Part shown: piece by piece, positions 1 through 9,431 of the stretch
Layout of the letters: each line of letters starts with the position of its first letter
Numbering within the stretch: the stretch's first letter is position 1
From: Acetatifactor aquisgranensis
Lineage (GTDB): Bacteria; Bacillota; Clostridia; Lachnospirales; Lachnospiraceae
DNA: 64,000 bases
Assembly: GCF_943193215.1 (NCBI RefSeq)
Contig: NZ_CALPDH010000001.1
Coordinates: 62,001 to 126,000, forward strand
Direction: 5' to 3'
The notes under the pieces: generated by a model
What the model saw: only the letters and a program-made list of their open reading frames with translations
The model's database searches: none
Told to the model about the DNA's origin: nothing
Translations under genes and position numbers: made by a program

Positions 1-1
1 G

Positions 2-229
2 ATGGACAGGGAGCCACAGGGGCTGAATGTGCTGGAGGTGTCCTATTCCATCGGCCTTGCGGCGGGCATCATTCTTTTCTTCAACCATGTGGGGGTCAGG
101 CGGCTCACAAAGGACCCCACGCCCATAGAGGTGGCCATGCGCAACTATGAGGAGGATGTGGACAAGGCTCTTATCGCTACGGCCGGAAGAGAGGGGAAAA
201 CGGAGCAGGGCGGCTCCGGGGAGGAATAA
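2..229 (+). CDS. spoVAA: Stage V sporulation protein AA, C-terminal end (partial)
   Basis: The reading frame is open from the window edge, so only the last 75 or so residues are seen. They contain a membrane segment and the stretch YSIGLAAGIILFFNH followed by DPTPIEVAMRNYEEDVD, which matches the remembered C-terminal end of Bacillus SpoVAA (YSIGLGLGMIIFFNH, then PSPLEVEMFNYQ). SpoVAA is part of the inner-membrane complex that moves Ca-dipicolinic acid in and out of the spore. spoVAC follows directly. The usual spoVAB between them is not present in the 164-base gap. Confidence 0.75.
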   Translation: MDREPQGLNVLEVSYSIGLAAGIILFFNHVGVRRLTKDPTPIEVAMRNYEEDVDKALIATAGREGKTEQGGSGEE

Positions 230-393
230 TATCCTCCTGTCTGCGCATACTGAGAACAGAGTGCAGTGAAATGCCGCCGGTATGGGAAAGGCCTGCCGGG
301 GGATTTGCTTATGCCGCGACGGGGCAGCATGTGGGAAAGCCGGAGAATGGCGGGAGACGGCATAGGTTTGGGGAAAGCGAGGAAAAACAGAGT

Positions 394-900
394 ATGAAAG
401 AAAAAGAGACAAACATAGAGGCACAAGAGCAGAAAAAAGAGAAAGAGCAGCAGAAAGCCTATGAACAGTATGTCAAGGCGGTGACTCCCACCCACAGCCT
501 GTGGCGGCAGATGCTGCATGCCTTTATTACGGGGGGCATTATCTGCTGCATCGGGCAGTGCATCCTGAATTACGCAGGCAGCCTGGGGCTGGACAAGCAG
601 TCTGCAGGCAGCTGGTGTTCTCTGATACTGGTGCTGCTGTCGGTGGTCCTGACCGGTCTCGGCATCTTTCCGAAGATTGCGAAATGGGGCGGCGCGGGAG
701 CTTTGGTGCCCATTACGGGCTTCGCCAACAGCGTGGCGGCTCCGGCCATAGAGTACAAGGCAGAGGGGCAGGTCTTTGGGATTGGGTGCAAGATTTTCAC
801 TATCGCAGGGCCGGTGATTCTTTATGGGATTTTCTCCAGCTGGGTGCTGGGTGTGGCTTACTGGGTTGGGAAGACGCTGGGGATTATTTATACTGCTTAA
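394..900 (+). CDS. spoVAC: Stage V sporulation protein AC
   Basis: A 168-residue polytopic membrane protein. Characteristic stretches are FITGGIICCIGQ, GLGIFPKIAKWGGAGA and VPITGFANSVAAPAIEYK, all diagnostic of SpoVAC, the mechanosensitive-channel-like subunit for dipicolinic acid release and uptake. A start at 271 is also open, but it adds a basic, non-hydrophobic leader unlike the family; the ATG at 394 gives near-usual length. The last codons (Tyr-Thr-Ala-stop) are encoded by the left end of a palindromic repeat, so the natural C-terminus has probably been altered by a few residues. spoVAD, the usual next gene, lies about 59 kb away. Confidence 0.93.
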   Translation: MKEKETNIEAQEQKKEKEQQKAYEQYVKAVTPTHSLWRQMLHAFITGGIICCIGQCILNYAGSLGLDKQSAGSWCSLILVLLSVVLTGLGIFPKIAKWGGAGALVPITGFANSVAAPAIEYKAEGQVFGIGCKIFTIAGPVILYGIFSSWVLGVAYWVGKTLGIIYTA

Positions 901-990
901 CGATTTCGCTTGCCGTGAAACAAGACTGCATAACGCTGACTGGTTCAATCGCATGATTGCATTAGGCAGTATTCAGCGTTATGCAGTATA
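889..990 (+). repeat. Palindromic ~100-bp element, subfamily A, copy 1
   Basis: The ends are TATACTGC (889-896) and GCAGTATA (983-990). Inside is a perfect 14-bp stem, CTGCATAACGCTGA at 926-939 against TCAGCGTTATGCAG at 973-986, with a small inner hairpin CAATC-GCAT-GATTG. It sits between the convergent spoVAC and thiN genes, supplies the spoVAC stop codon and ends 6 bases from the thiN stop, so it could act as a two-way terminator. A second copy of this subfamily lies inverted at 43697-43797. Confidence 0.9.
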
Positions 991-996
991 AGCGCT

Positions 997-1662
997 TTAC
1001 GGTGATTTTGCCAAGGACGGCAGAATTCTGATGCCGGGCAGGATGTCCCTGGGCAGGACCAGCAGCAGAGTGCCCTTTTTTACGGAAATGGAGCTCTCCA
1101 TCCCCTTGAATTCATTGCTGATGCCAAGGGGGAAAGTGCTGCGCAGAAAGGCATTGTTGAGCTCGTATTTCAGACCGTGGAGATTTACGCCCTGACATTC
1201 ATCCGTGTGGGAAAAAACGGACAGGAATCCCTGGTCTCTCCTGGGCAGCGTCAGCTGGCAGTCGGTAATAGTGGTCAGGACATTTTCCCCATCATGGAGG
1301 AAGCCCTGTCTGCCGTTCTGGGACAGGAAGGCCAGGAGCTGGATGTTGGCGATGGTATGCTCGATGCGTCCCCCTGTGCCGCAGCAGAGATGGAACTGGG
1401 AAAAGCCCTCCAGGATGCCCTCTTTCAGGGCGGCCAGAGTGTCCGTCTCATCTTTCTGGGGATTGAGCCGGACCACGTTGGAATGGGTGGGGCAGTACCC
1501 CAGGGTATCGAAATCTCCGATAATCAGGTTCGGCGTGATACGGGCTTCCTCCAGATAGCGCAATCCGCCGTCCACGGCGATTACATAATCATTTGCGGTA
1601 GGGGTGAAGTCAAGCCCTGTGTTCCTGCCTGCGCATACCAAGTAGCAGATTCCCTGTTTCAT
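997..1662 (-). CDS. thiN: Thiamine pyrophosphokinase
   Basis: Transfers pyrophosphate from ATP to thiamine to give thiamine diphosphate in the cytoplasm. The 221-residue product has the family's acidic motifs VDGGLRYL, GDFDTLG and DETDTLAAL and the CCGTGGRIEHT stretch, followed by the C-terminal beta domain. The start at 1662 is preferred over 1695 because AAGGAG lies at normal spacing before it. It is a stand-alone gene convergent with spoVAC; the palindromic element between them probably ends both transcripts. Confidence 0.93.
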   Translation of the reverse strand: MKQGICYLVCAGRNTGLDFTPTANDYVIAVDGGLRYLEEARITPNLIIGDFDTLGYCPTHSNVVRLNPQKDETDTLAALKEGILEGFSQFHLCCGTGGRIEHTIANIQLLAFLSQNGRQGFLHDGENVLTTITDCQLTLPRRDQGFLSVFSHTDECQGVNLHGLKYELNNAFLRSTFPLGISNEFKGMESSISVKKGTLLLVLPRDILPGIRILPSLAKSP

Positions 1663-1848
1663 ATAGAGGAGCTCCTTTCTGTTTATGGTCAACATCCTTT
1701 ACCATTTACTCTATTTTATATCAGCGGCAGAAGAAAAACAAGAACAGATAGTTGAAATCGAACGAAATTTGAATCAGAAACAGTGTGAGAGGAGACGCTT
1801 TTTCAGGCAGCCCCGGAGACGCTCTGCCGTTGACAAAAATGTCTCTGA

Positions 1849-3450
1849 ATGATACTCTTATTTGGGAAGAGATTCAGGAGCAGAATCAAGACAGAACGGA
1901 CAAAGGACGGGAAAAGAAAGGTGAGAAACGCGGGCACAAAGCGCAGGGGCCGAAGGACAGGCTTTATTCTGGCAGTTCTTTTTTTGCTGGCGGCAGGGGG
2001 ACTGTATTTCTATTTCCGTGTCTATCGGGTGGAGCCGGTATTTACGGAGATTACATATGAATATGGGGACGCGGTCAGCCGGGATATCACGGATTATCTG
2101 GCCGGCACGGACTGGTCTGTCCATCTGGGGGAGTTGGATCTGTCCGGGGTGGATGAGTCGGAGACAGGCACTTATGAGGCGGTGGTGATTCATGGAAGAG
2201 AGGAGTACGTCTACCGGATTACGATTCAGGACACGGTGCCGCCGGAGATTCTGTGGAAAGAGGGTCAGATTTATCTGGCTGCGGAAAGAGACTGTACTGT
2301 CATGGATGTGATAATGGGCGTACAGGATGTGGACAGGGAGGCGGAGGCCTTTTTTCTGGAGGGAAACGATGCTCTGGATGAAATCCGGTTTGACAGTGTA
2401 GGGGAATATGCGTTGGAAATCGGCGCCAGGGACCGGGCCGGAAACGAGGCCAGAGGGGAGGTCCGTGTCATTGTGGATACGCCGCCGGCTTTTGAGGGAA
2501 TCCATGATTTCTATGTGGTTCCGGGAAGTGAGCCGGATTATCAGGAAAAAGTAGCGGCCAGAGATGATGTAGACGGAGATTTGACTGAATCTATACGGAT
2601 AGACGATTCCGACGTGGAGCTGGACCGGGAGGGCAGCTATACGCTTCGCTATCTGGCACAGGACAGCTATGGGCTGGAGACAGTGGAAGAGGCGCTGGTA
2701 ATGGTAGGTTCTCCGGAGGAGATACAGGAACTGATAGGGCACCGCCAGATTGACTACCGGGTGGACTGTATCCTGGGAGCGCCGAACATCTATGACGGCG
2801 GGGGCTCGGAGTACGAGGATATGGAGGAAACGCTGGAATATATGCGTCCGGCGTTGGTGCAGCTCTATCATGGCCTGGGCAGAGGCGGATACAGTTCCGG
2901 TTCGGGCTACATCGTGGAGATAGCGGAGGATGCCGTTTATATCTGTACCAACAATCATGTAGTGGAGAAATATGAGGATTGGGATATTTATTTTTATGAT
3001 GGGACGAAGCTGCACGGTGAAGCGGTAGGAGTCAGCGAGATTTATGACGTGGGCGTGGCGAAAGTTGCCCGGGAGGATGTACCGGAGGAGCTGCTGGACC
3101 GGCTGATGACAGTGCATATCGACAGGACCTATTGGGAGAGTCTGGACGATCAGGAGATTGAGCTGGCGCTGGAGCGGGTGGACAGAGAGGGCGGACTGCT
3201 GCATAAAAGCATGGGGAATCTGATTAAGATAAAACAGGAATTTGACTGGTATGAATATCTGCCCCATACAGAAGTGACCATAGAGCTGGTGCACGGAGAT
3301 TCCGGCTCCGCGGTGCTGGATGGCTATGGGAACCTGATAGGCATGGCATTTGCCTATTCCGTAGAGCCTGTACGATATTGGTGCATTCCGCTGGATGGGA
3401 TATTGTCCTGCTATGAGGAGATTACGGGCAGGCGGCCGTATGTGTATTAA
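1849..3450 (+). CDS. Membrane-anchored trypsin-like serine protease with Ig-like ectodomains
   Basis: A 533-residue protein with a very basic cytoplasmic N-terminus, one membrane segment (about residues 38-56), two or three beta-sandwich repeats of the DUF5011/Ig-like kind (about 65-285), then a chymotrypsin-fold protease domain. The triad can be read as His370 (TNNHVV), Asp400 (YDVGVAKV) and Ser485 (HGDSGSAV). It is likely an extracellular protease held at the cell surface. No strong ribosome binding site precedes 1849; a GTG at 1921 after GGGAAAAGAAAG is an alternative start. Substrate unknown. It lies just upstream of an amidohydrolase gene in the same direction. Confidence 0.82.
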   Translation: MILLFGKRFRSRIKTERTKDGKRKVRNAGTKRRGRRTGFILAVLFLLAAGGLYFYFRVYRVEPVFTEITYEYGDAVSRDITDYLAGTDWSVHLGELDLSGVDESETGTYEAVVIHGREEYVYRITIQDTVPPEILWKEGQIYLAAERDCTVMDVIMGVQDVDREAEAFFLEGNDALDEIRFDSVGEYALEIGARDRAGNEARGEVRVIVDTPPAFEGIHDFYVVPGSEPDYQEKVAARDDVDGDLTESIRIDDSDVELDREGSYTLRYLAQDSYGLETVEEALVMVGSPEEIQELIGHRQIDYRVDCILGAPNIYDGGGSEYEDMEETLEYMRPALVQLYHGLGRGGYSSGSGYIVEIAEDAVYICTNNHVVEKYEDWDIYFYDGTKLHGEAVGVSEIYDVGVAKVAREDVPEELLDRLMTVHIDRTYWESLDDQEIELALERVDREGGLLHKSMGNLIKIKQEFDWYEYLPHTEVTIELVHGDSGSAVLDGYGNLIGMAFAYSVEPVRYWCIPLDGILSCYEEITGRRPYVY

Positions 3451-3593
3451 GAGCGATATGTGATGAAACGGTTCTGGCATTGCTGCATGGAGATGGATTC
3501 TGTGCGCGGATGCCTTGGCGGACAACATAAATGTTTGGAAAGAGTTTTTGCGGATGCAGTTGTAAAACAGGCAGAATCGAGGAGGAAAAAAGG

Positions 3594-4763
3594 ATGTTCT
3601 ATATCAAAAACGGCATGGTGCACGACGGTGTGCACAGGGAAGGGTTTCCCGGAGACATTCTGGTGGAGGACGGTAAAATCAAGGCGATTAGGAAACATAT
3701 GGAAGAAGGGCATTCCATGGAAGTGCCGGCGGGAGCGGAAATCGTGGACGCGGAAGGGCTGCAGGTGTATCCGGGCTTCGTGGAGGCTCACGGGCACATC
3801 GGCCTGGACGGCTACGGCATCGGCTATGAGGGGATGGATTACAATGAGCTCAACGATATCATCAGTCCCCAGATGCGGGGCATCGACGGCGTGAAACCCA
3901 TGGATCCGGCGCTTCCCAAGGCGGCTGCGGCAGGGGTGACCTGTGTCTGCGTGGGGCCTGGCAGCGCAAACGTGCTGGGAGGTACTTTTACCACAATTAA
4001 GACTGTGGGCAAACGGGTGGACGACATGGTAGTCCGGGACGGTGTGGCCATGAAATGCGCTTTCGGCGAGAATCCCAAGCGTGTGTACCGGGACAAGAAG
4101 GACTCCAGCCGCATGACCACGGCGGCGCTTCTTCGGGAGACTCTGTTCAAAGCGAAAGAGTATATGGATAAAAAAGAAGCGGCAGGAGACGACATTTCCA
4201 AGCGCCCGGCCTTTGACATGAAGCTGGAGGCTCTGCTCCCTGTGATGAGAAAAGAGATTCCCCTAAAGGCCCATGCCCATGCTGCGGAGGATCTGTTCAC
4301 TGCCCTGCGGATCGCACGGGAATTCGACCTGAAGATTACGCTGGAGCATGTGACGGAGGGGCATCTGATTGTGGAGGAGCTGGCGAAGGAGAACGTGCCG
4401 CTGGCGGTGGGGCCTACCCTTACCAGCGCGTCCAAGTTCGAGCTGCGCAACAAGAGCTGGATTACGCCGGGCGTGCTGGCGGCTGCGGGCTGCCAGGTGT
4501 CCATCATCACGGACTCCCCGGTGATTCCCCAGGAGTATCTGCCCCTGTGCGCAGGGCTGGCGGTGCAGGCGGGGATGGATTCCTTTGCCGCCCTCCAGGC
4601 CATCACCATCAATCCCGCGAAGCACGCGGGGATTGCGGACAGGGTAGGATCTCTGGAAGTAGGGAAGGACGCGGACATCGTCATCACGGACGGGTGTCCC
4701 TTTGAAGTGTCCACGAAAGTGAAGCATGTGTTCATTGACGGGAAGAGAGTCTGTACAGAGTGA
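3594..4763 (+). CDS. Metal-dependent amidohydrolase (imidazolonepropionase-like)
   Basis: A 389-residue enzyme of the amidohydrolase superfamily. Metal ligands are visible: His66 and His68 in AHGHIG, His227/His229 in KAHAHAAED, His252 in LEHVTEGH and Asp307 in IITDSP. The N- and C-terminal strands (VEDGKIKAI, GKDADIVITDG) form the usual small beta-sandwich. The chosen ATG follows GAGGAGGAAAAAAGG at good spacing. The closest functional class is the imidazolonepropionase-related group, but there are no histidine-degradation neighbours, so the substrate is not known. An acetyltransferase gene follows 58 bases downstream. Confidence 0.85.
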   Translation: MFYIKNGMVHDGVHREGFPGDILVEDGKIKAIRKHMEEGHSMEVPAGAEIVDAEGLQVYPGFVEAHGHIGLDGYGIGYEGMDYNELNDIISPQMRGIDGVKPMDPALPKAAAAGVTCVCVGPGSANVLGGTFTTIKTVGKRVDDMVVRDGVAMKCAFGENPKRVYRDKKDSSRMTTAALLRETLFKAKEYMDKKEAAGDDISKRPAFDMKLEALLPVMRKEIPLKAHAHAAEDLFTALRIAREFDLKITLEHVTEGHLIVEELAKENVPLAVGPTLTSASKFELRNKSWITPGVLAAAGCQVSIITDSPVIPQEYLPLCAGLAVQAGMDSFAALQAITINPAKHAGIADRVGSLEVGKDADIVITDGCPFEVSTKVKHVFIDGKRVCTE

Positions 4764-4821
4764 TTGTGAGCCGGACGGGCTGTGCGAATGCAGGAAACGC
4801 GAGAACAGGAGGCAGGCGCCG

Positions 4822-5244
4822 ATGGAAGAGATACGGTATGAACTGGTGGACAATGTATTGAGCGCAGAAGATTTTGTCCGGCTGAAAGTGGCTGCCGGAT
4901 TTAAAGAGAGGCCTTTACCCCAAGTCGAAAAAGCGCTGAAAAACGGACTGTTCAACGTCTCCGCCATATGTGACGGGCAAGTCGTGGGAATGGGGAGGCT
5001 TGTGGGTGACGGAGCCATGTACTGGTACCTGCAGGAAATCGTTGTCCTGCCGGAATACCAGGGAAAGGGAATCGGGAAAAGCATCGTGAACAGGCTCCTG
5101 GAGCATATCAGAAGCGCTGCCATGCCCGGCACGATCATAGATATAGGCCTGACGGCAGTGAAGGGGAAAGAGCCTTTTTACGAAAAGTTTGGATTCTCCG
5201 TCCGTTCCACCGGAATGGGGCAATTGATGGAAATACAGGAATAG
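4822..5244 (+). CDS. GNAT family N-acetyltransferase
   Basis: A 140-residue single-domain GCN5-type acetyltransferase. The acetyl-CoA pyrophosphate loop reads VLPEYQGKGIGKSIV, and the C-terminal PFYEKFGFSVR is the usual strand-helix end of the fold. The ATG at 4822 has AGGAGG upstream; the same frame continues upstream into the amidohydrolase gene but that part is not family-like. It is probably co-transcribed with the amidohydrolase and ended by the hairpin at 5366. Substrate unknown. Confidence 0.85.
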   Translation: MEEIRYELVDNVLSAEDFVRLKVAAGFKERPLPQVEKALKNGLFNVSAICDGQVVGMGRLVGDGAMYWYLQEIVVLPEYQGKGIGKSIVNRLLEHIRSAAMPGTIIDIGLTAVKGKEPFYEKFGFSVRSTGMGQLMEIQE

Positions 5245-5365
5245 ACGGCAGGGAAATGTGCATCCTGTCATGCGCCTGCGGCGGCCGAAGACAGGAAATT
5301 GGCAAAGGGCTTTGGTCAAAGTCAGCGCAGAATGCAGCAGGACGAAAGTCTTATATGCTCTCTTT

Positions 5366-5422
5366 CGGGCAGACAAGTGAAGCGGGAGCCGCTTGTCGCC
5401 CGTAGAGGGCATTTTTATTTTT
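5366..5422 (+). terminator. Rho-independent terminator
   Basis: The stem pairs CGGGC-GACAAG (5366-5377) with CTTGTC-GCCCG (5392-5402), with more pairing possible inside, and a T-rich run (ATTTTTATTTTT) follows at 5411-5422. It separates the acetyltransferase gene from the sigma factor operon. Confidence 0.75.
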
Positions 5423-5479
5423 CCAAATACGTTACTTTTTACCCTCTTCGGACGTGTTTCAGACAAAGGAGGTGGACGC

Positions 5480-5947
5480 ATGGACATGGAGCGGGAGCTG
5501 CGGGAGGCGGTCATGAAATACAGCGACATGCTCTACAGAATCTGCATCGTCATGCTTTGCAATGAGCAGGATGTGCAGGACGCCATTCAGGATACCTTTT
5601 GCCGATATCTGGAGAAGAGGCCGGACTTTCATGATGAGGAACACAGGAAAGCCTGGCTGATTCGGGTGGCTACGAATATCTGCCGGGACATGATGCGGTT
5701 CCGGATTCGGCATCCGAAGGTTTCCATTGACGAATTAGAAGACAAGATTGTAATACCTGAGCAGAAAGAGACGCTGAGGGAGTTGCTGGAACTGCCGGTG
5801 AAGCAGAAGACGGTGATTTATCTGTACTATGTAGAGGGATACCATATCAGGGAAATAGCCGATATCCTGGGGATTACTGAGGGCGCGGTGAAAATGAGGC
5901 TCCGGCGCGGCAAAGAGCAGATGAGACTGCTGTGGAAGGAGGGATAG
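5480..5947 (+). CDS. ECF-type RNA polymerase sigma factor
   Basis: A 155-residue sigma-70 family protein with region 2 (about residues 5-70, including EQDVQDAIQDTFCRYL and KAWLIRVATNICRDM) and region 4 (about 95-150, with the helix-turn-helix EGYHIREIADILGITEGAVK). The start has AAAGGAGG just upstream. It is followed after 5 bases by a membrane protein of anti-sigma type, so the pair is probably an ECF sigma/anti-sigma module. The signal and the target promoters are not evident; no clear autoregulatory promoter was recognised. Confidence 0.9.
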   Translation: MDMERELREAVMKYSDMLYRICIVMLCNEQDVQDAIQDTFCRYLEKRPDFHDEEHRKAWLIRVATNICRDMMRFRIRHPKVSIDELEDKIVIPEQKETLRELLELPVKQKTVIYLYYVEGYHIREIADILGITEGAVKMRLRRGKEQMRLLWKEG

Positions 5948-5952
5948 GACAG

Positions 5953-6900
5953 ATGAGCGGGCTTAGGGTAAAGGAAACCATGGAGCAGATACACATTCCG
6001 GAAGAGATGCGGGAGCAGATTATTTTAAATGTCCGGGACAGGATGAAAGCCGGGACAGCCGGAGGGGACGGAACAGGACAGGCAGAAACGGCTGGAGGGG
6101 CCAAAACAGGAAACCGCAGGGCTTACAGTGCTCAGAAGGCGCACGGTACTCAGAGGGCACACAGCGCCCGGAGGAGAGCGGCAGCCGTGGCGGCATTTGC
6201 GCTGGCGGCAGGCCTTGCGGCCGTTCCGGTGCAGGCTCTGGTTCAAAATATGGTGAGGGCGCGGATGGAGGATATCCCAAAGGAGAGAGTGCAGGAAATG
6301 GAGAATCAGATTCGGGAGCTGAATGTGGAAGCCGACAGCTTTTCCAGGGAATATACCGACGGAGAAAACGCGCGCATGAAAGAACTGGGGAAAGCGTATC
6401 GAAATGGGAGATTCCCGGAAAAAACTCTCTTGCAGGTGGATGACGCGGAGGATGTGGAGGAGGGAGCGCTATGCTATCTCAACACCACAGGGCTTTTCTG
6501 TCTGCCGGAGGATCGGGAACTGACGGATGAGGAGATTTTGGAGATTATTGATTTCAATTATGCCAGAAGCTATGCCGTTGAGCAGAGCGCGGCGGCCCAG
6601 GCGGCGCGTAAGGAGCAGCAGGAAGAACAGGAACGGCTTAAGGCGCGGCTGCAGGCGGCGGGAGGAATCAGCGAAGAGACAGCAGTGGAACTGGCGGCGA
6701 ATCAGATGAAAGAGGAGATTGGCGCGGCGGCTGAGGGAAAAGTCGAAATCAGGGTGACTTTGACAGAATGGTTGAAAGTGGACGATGATGAGGAGAGATA
6801 TCTTGTATACTATGTAGCTTTCAGCAATCCGGAGGATCTCTCTTCCTATTTATGTGCCGTTGACGCTATGGATGGAAGTATTTTGGATACATTTCAATAA
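5953..6900 (+). CDS. Membrane anti-sigma factor-like protein
   Basis: A 315-residue protein starting 5 bases after the sigma gene, with its ribosome site (GGAGGGATAGG) inside the sigma gene's last codons. A cytoplasmic N-terminal part with a low-complexity Ala/Thr/Gly stretch precedes one membrane segment (about residues 75-95). The extracellular part is rich in Glu/Gln coiled-coil sequence, ending in a PepSY-like fold (EETAVELAANQMKEEIG ... YLVYYVAFSN). Its position and single membrane span suggest it restrains the sigma factor; there is no recognisable zinc-binding anti-sigma motif, so that role is inferred from context. Confidence 0.65.
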   Translation: MSGLRVKETMEQIHIPEEMREQIILNVRDRMKAGTAGGDGTGQAETAGGAKTGNRRAYSAQKAHGTQRAHSARRRAAAVAAFALAAGLAAVPVQALVQNMVRARMEDIPKERVQEMENQIRELNVEADSFSREYTDGENARMKELGKAYRNGRFPEKTLLQVDDAEDVEEGALCYLNTTGLFCLPEDRELTDEEILEIIDFNYARSYAVEQSAAAQAARKEQQEEQERLKARLQAAGGISEETAVELAANQMKEEIGAAAEGKVEIRVTLTEWLKVDDDEERYLVYYVAFSNPEDLSSYLCAVDAMDGSILDTFQ

Positions 6901-6968
6901 TCGTATAAATTGGAAATTTTGAATGATATTACGTTAAAAAACTGATGAAAGGAAGAATGGAATCATAC

Positions 6969-9341
6969 ATGAAAAAAGCAGGAAGAATTTTAATGTTATG
7001 TGCTCTTTTGTTTCTGACAGCCTGCGGCAGGGGCGATGCCGGCGGGAATCAACAGAGCGGCATGTCCCGGGAGATCGGCGCGGCCGGGGACACTGATGCC
7101 GCAGGGGGAAAGGAATGGGTCTATGTGCCGGAGGTGCTCTGGGTAGGGGATGAGCGGGCGGACTACGGAGACATGCGGCTGATTGGAGATACGCTCTGCT
7201 ATATGCAGGTACCCGGGGAGGATGAGGGCAGCGGGAAGAAAATCTGCCGGTATTCCATGACAGACAACGCCTTGCAGTCAGTGGACATCGACTGGCAGTC
7301 GGAAGGGGATTTCTGGGAAAAGCACGCCTATGCTTTTGACAAGGACTGTAATGTATGGCTGATAGCGAATGTCTATTCCGAGGATTACAGCCAGCTTATG
7401 CGTTTCCTGTGCCGGTTCGATTCGGAGGGGAAGCTGATTTTCGCCCGGGAGATCACGGAACAGCTGGGGAGGGGCATCTCCGTAGGCGACATGGTTGTGG
7501 ACAGGCAGGGGCGGCTCTTTATCTGTTCCAGTGAATACTCTGATGTGGCCGGTATCTGGCTGTACACAGGCGATGGAAGTTTTCAGGGCTTCATTGGATT
7601 CGATGCTTCGGAGACGGTTTTCGTAAAGGGAACCGCAGAGACGGAGGATGGAAAATTCTATGTCTGTTACAGCGAAGGGCAGGAGCGGGAGCGCTGCATA
7701 CTGATGGAAGTGGACTTCGAGGGCTGCCAGGCCAGCGTGCTGACGGAGGATATGCCGTATATCGATGGGTTTTGTTCGGGAAGACGGTTGGACAGGAGTC
7801 TGTCTGCAGCCGGGGAGGACAGCGCTTCTCCAGAGCCATACGACTTCCTGCTGTATGACCATACGAACGCCTATGGATGCAATCTCTCTGGCCAGAAAAG
7901 CGGCACAGAACCAGTGGTGGAAGAGCTGTTTGCCTGGGCGGACAGCGATGTGAACGGATATTATGTGACGAACCTGGGGGTAATGGGAGACAGCAGATAT
8001 TTCTGTACAGTGGAAGACTGGCAATATGACGACAGATGCGTAATATTTCTGGATAAAACAAATGCGGAAGACGCACCGAGGAAAGTTAATATGACCCTTG
8101 CCGCTGTGAACGAAGGGGGCGAGCAGGCGGCCATGGTGGTGCGCTTCAACAGGGCCAATCCCCAGTACCATCTCGCTGTAAAGAATTACGAGTCCCTGAC
8201 GGATTTGTATATTGCCATACTGGCAAAGGAACCCATCGATATCATTGATTTGTCAGGAGTCAATGTGGAGAAGCTTTCAAAACAGGGGGTATTCGCGAAT
8301 CTGTCCCCTTATCTGGAACAGTCGGAGAAATGGGGACCCTCCGATTTCGTGGACGGCATATTGGAGGCATATACATTTGACGGTGTCCTGGTGGGGATTC
8401 CGGAGGGCTTTACGATGCTGACACTGGTGGGGGATGGGACGCAGACCGGGGGAGAGGGCCTGTCGCTGGACGGGCTGTTCCAGGCGCTTTCCCGCAATCC
8501 CGGGGCGCTGCCTTTCGAGGGGCCTGATAACGAGAGACTGACCAGGGAAGAAGTGATGCAGTATCTTATGATATTTGGCGAGGATGTCTTTATCGACTGG
8601 GATACAGGGGAATGCCGTTTTGATTCGGAGACTTTCCAGGCAGTATTGGAGCTGTGCAGCCGCTATCCTGACGGCGATGCAGCCGCTGTCCGGAACGGTT
8701 CCGAATCGGAGATTTCTCTGCCCGCCAGGCTGCAAAGCGGTCAGGTGCTGTTTGCCCTGGCGCGTATGGACGATATTAAAGATTTTCAGCTCTATAAGGC
8801 CATATTCGGGGAAACAGCCGCCTGCGTGGGCTTTCCCACCGGGGACGGAAAGGGCGGGACTTTATTGTACAGCGACGGCGCGTTTGGAATTTTCGCAGGT
8901 TCGGAGAACAAAGACGGGGCCTGGAAATTCGTAGAGAGCATTCCGGACTGGAAGGTCAGGGAGGGGATGGAGCTGCAGGATGTCTATCTGTGGTATAGTA
9001 TTCCGGACAGATTTCCTGCCCTGAAAAGTACGCTGGATATGATCATAGAATACAGGACACAGGAAGACCAGGCATGGCTGGAGAGAGGACATGAGAATCT
9101 GGGCGGCAGAAGCTATGAGGACGGCTGGAGCTTTGATTACCATATGGTGATGCGGGATGAAATCGAGACTATACTGAATCTGGTGAAAGACGCGACTCTC
9201 GCTTTTGACCTGGAAAATGATGAAATCATCAAAATCATCCGGGAAGAAGCCCAGGGCTATTACAGCGGACAGAAGAGCGCGGAGGATGTGGCAGAAGTGA
9301 TACAGAGCCGTGTCCGGATGTATGTGGAGGAAAACAGGTGA
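6969..9341 (+). CDS. Large solute-binding lipoprotein
   Basis: About 790 residues with a lipoprotein signal peptide ending in LFLTACG. The N-terminal half (to about residue 375) looks like a repeated beta structure, with strands such as GDMVVDRQGRLFIC; the C-terminal half resembles an extracellular solute-binding domain of the carbohydrate ABC type (AAMVVRFNRANPQYHLAVKN, then DIIDLSGVNVEKLSKQG). Of three possible ATGs (6945, 6957, 6969), the last begins the classical signal peptide. It follows the sigma/anti-sigma pair, so it may be part of the same signalling operon rather than a transporter; no permease genes adjoin it. Confidence 0.72.
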   Translation: MKKAGRILMLCALLFLTACGRGDAGGNQQSGMSREIGAAGDTDAAGGKEWVYVPEVLWVGDERADYGDMRLIGDTLCYMQVPGEDEGSGKKICRYSMTDNALQSVDIDWQSEGDFWEKHAYAFDKDCNVWLIANVYSEDYSQLMRFLCRFDSEGKLIFAREITEQLGRGISVGDMVVDRQGRLFICSSEYSDVAGIWLYTGDGSFQGFIGFDASETVFVKGTAETEDGKFYVCYSEGQERERCILMEVDFEGCQASVLTEDMPYIDGFCSGRRLDRSLSAAGEDSASPEPYDFLLYDHTNAYGCNLSGQKSGTEPVVEELFAWADSDVNGYYVTNLGVMGDSRYFCTVEDWQYDDRCVIFLDKTNAEDAPRKVNMTLAAVNEGGEQAAMVVRFNRANPQYHLAVKNYESLTDLYIAILAKEPIDIIDLSGVNVEKLSKQGVFANLSPYLEQSEKWGPSDFVDGILEAYTFDGVLVGIPEGFTMLTLVGDGTQTGGEGLSLDGLFQALSRNPGALPFEGPDNERLTREEVMQYLMIFGEDVFIDWDTGECRFDSETFQAVLELCSRYPDGDAAAVRNGSESEISLPARLQSGQVLFALARMDDIKDFQLYKAIFGETAACVGFPTGDGKGGTLLYSDGAFGIFAGSENKDGAWKFVESIPDWKVREGMELQDVYLWYSIPDRFPALKSTLDMIIEYRTQEDQAWLERGHENLGGRSYEDGWSFDYHMVMRDEIETILNLVKDATLAFDLENDEIIKIIREEAQGYYSGQKSAEDVAEVIQSRVRMYVEENR

Positions 9342-9357
9342 ATTTTCGAAAGAAACG

Positions 9358-9386
9358 TTGAGAAACCTCCGCGGCAATGTTATACT
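9358..9386 (+). promoter_or_regulatory. Probable vegetative promoter of folD
   Basis: TTGAGA at 9358-9363, a 17-base spacer and TATACT at 9381-9386, about 45 bases before the folD start. Confidence 0.6.
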
Positions 9387-9431
9387 GGTTACAGGCGGCA
9401 GGCATGAGCTGTTATGCGAAAGGAGAATGAA

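Noticed and set aside
501..956. Frames sharing the peptide CLTISLAVK at elements 1 and 5
   Set aside because: The shared peptide is just the translation of the palindromic DNA element in one frame.
1858..3528. A long open antisense frame (over 500 codons) opposite the serine protease
   Set aside because: It has a His/Arg-rich composition typical of the complement of a GC-rich gene, and the plus-strand frame has domains and a catalytic triad.
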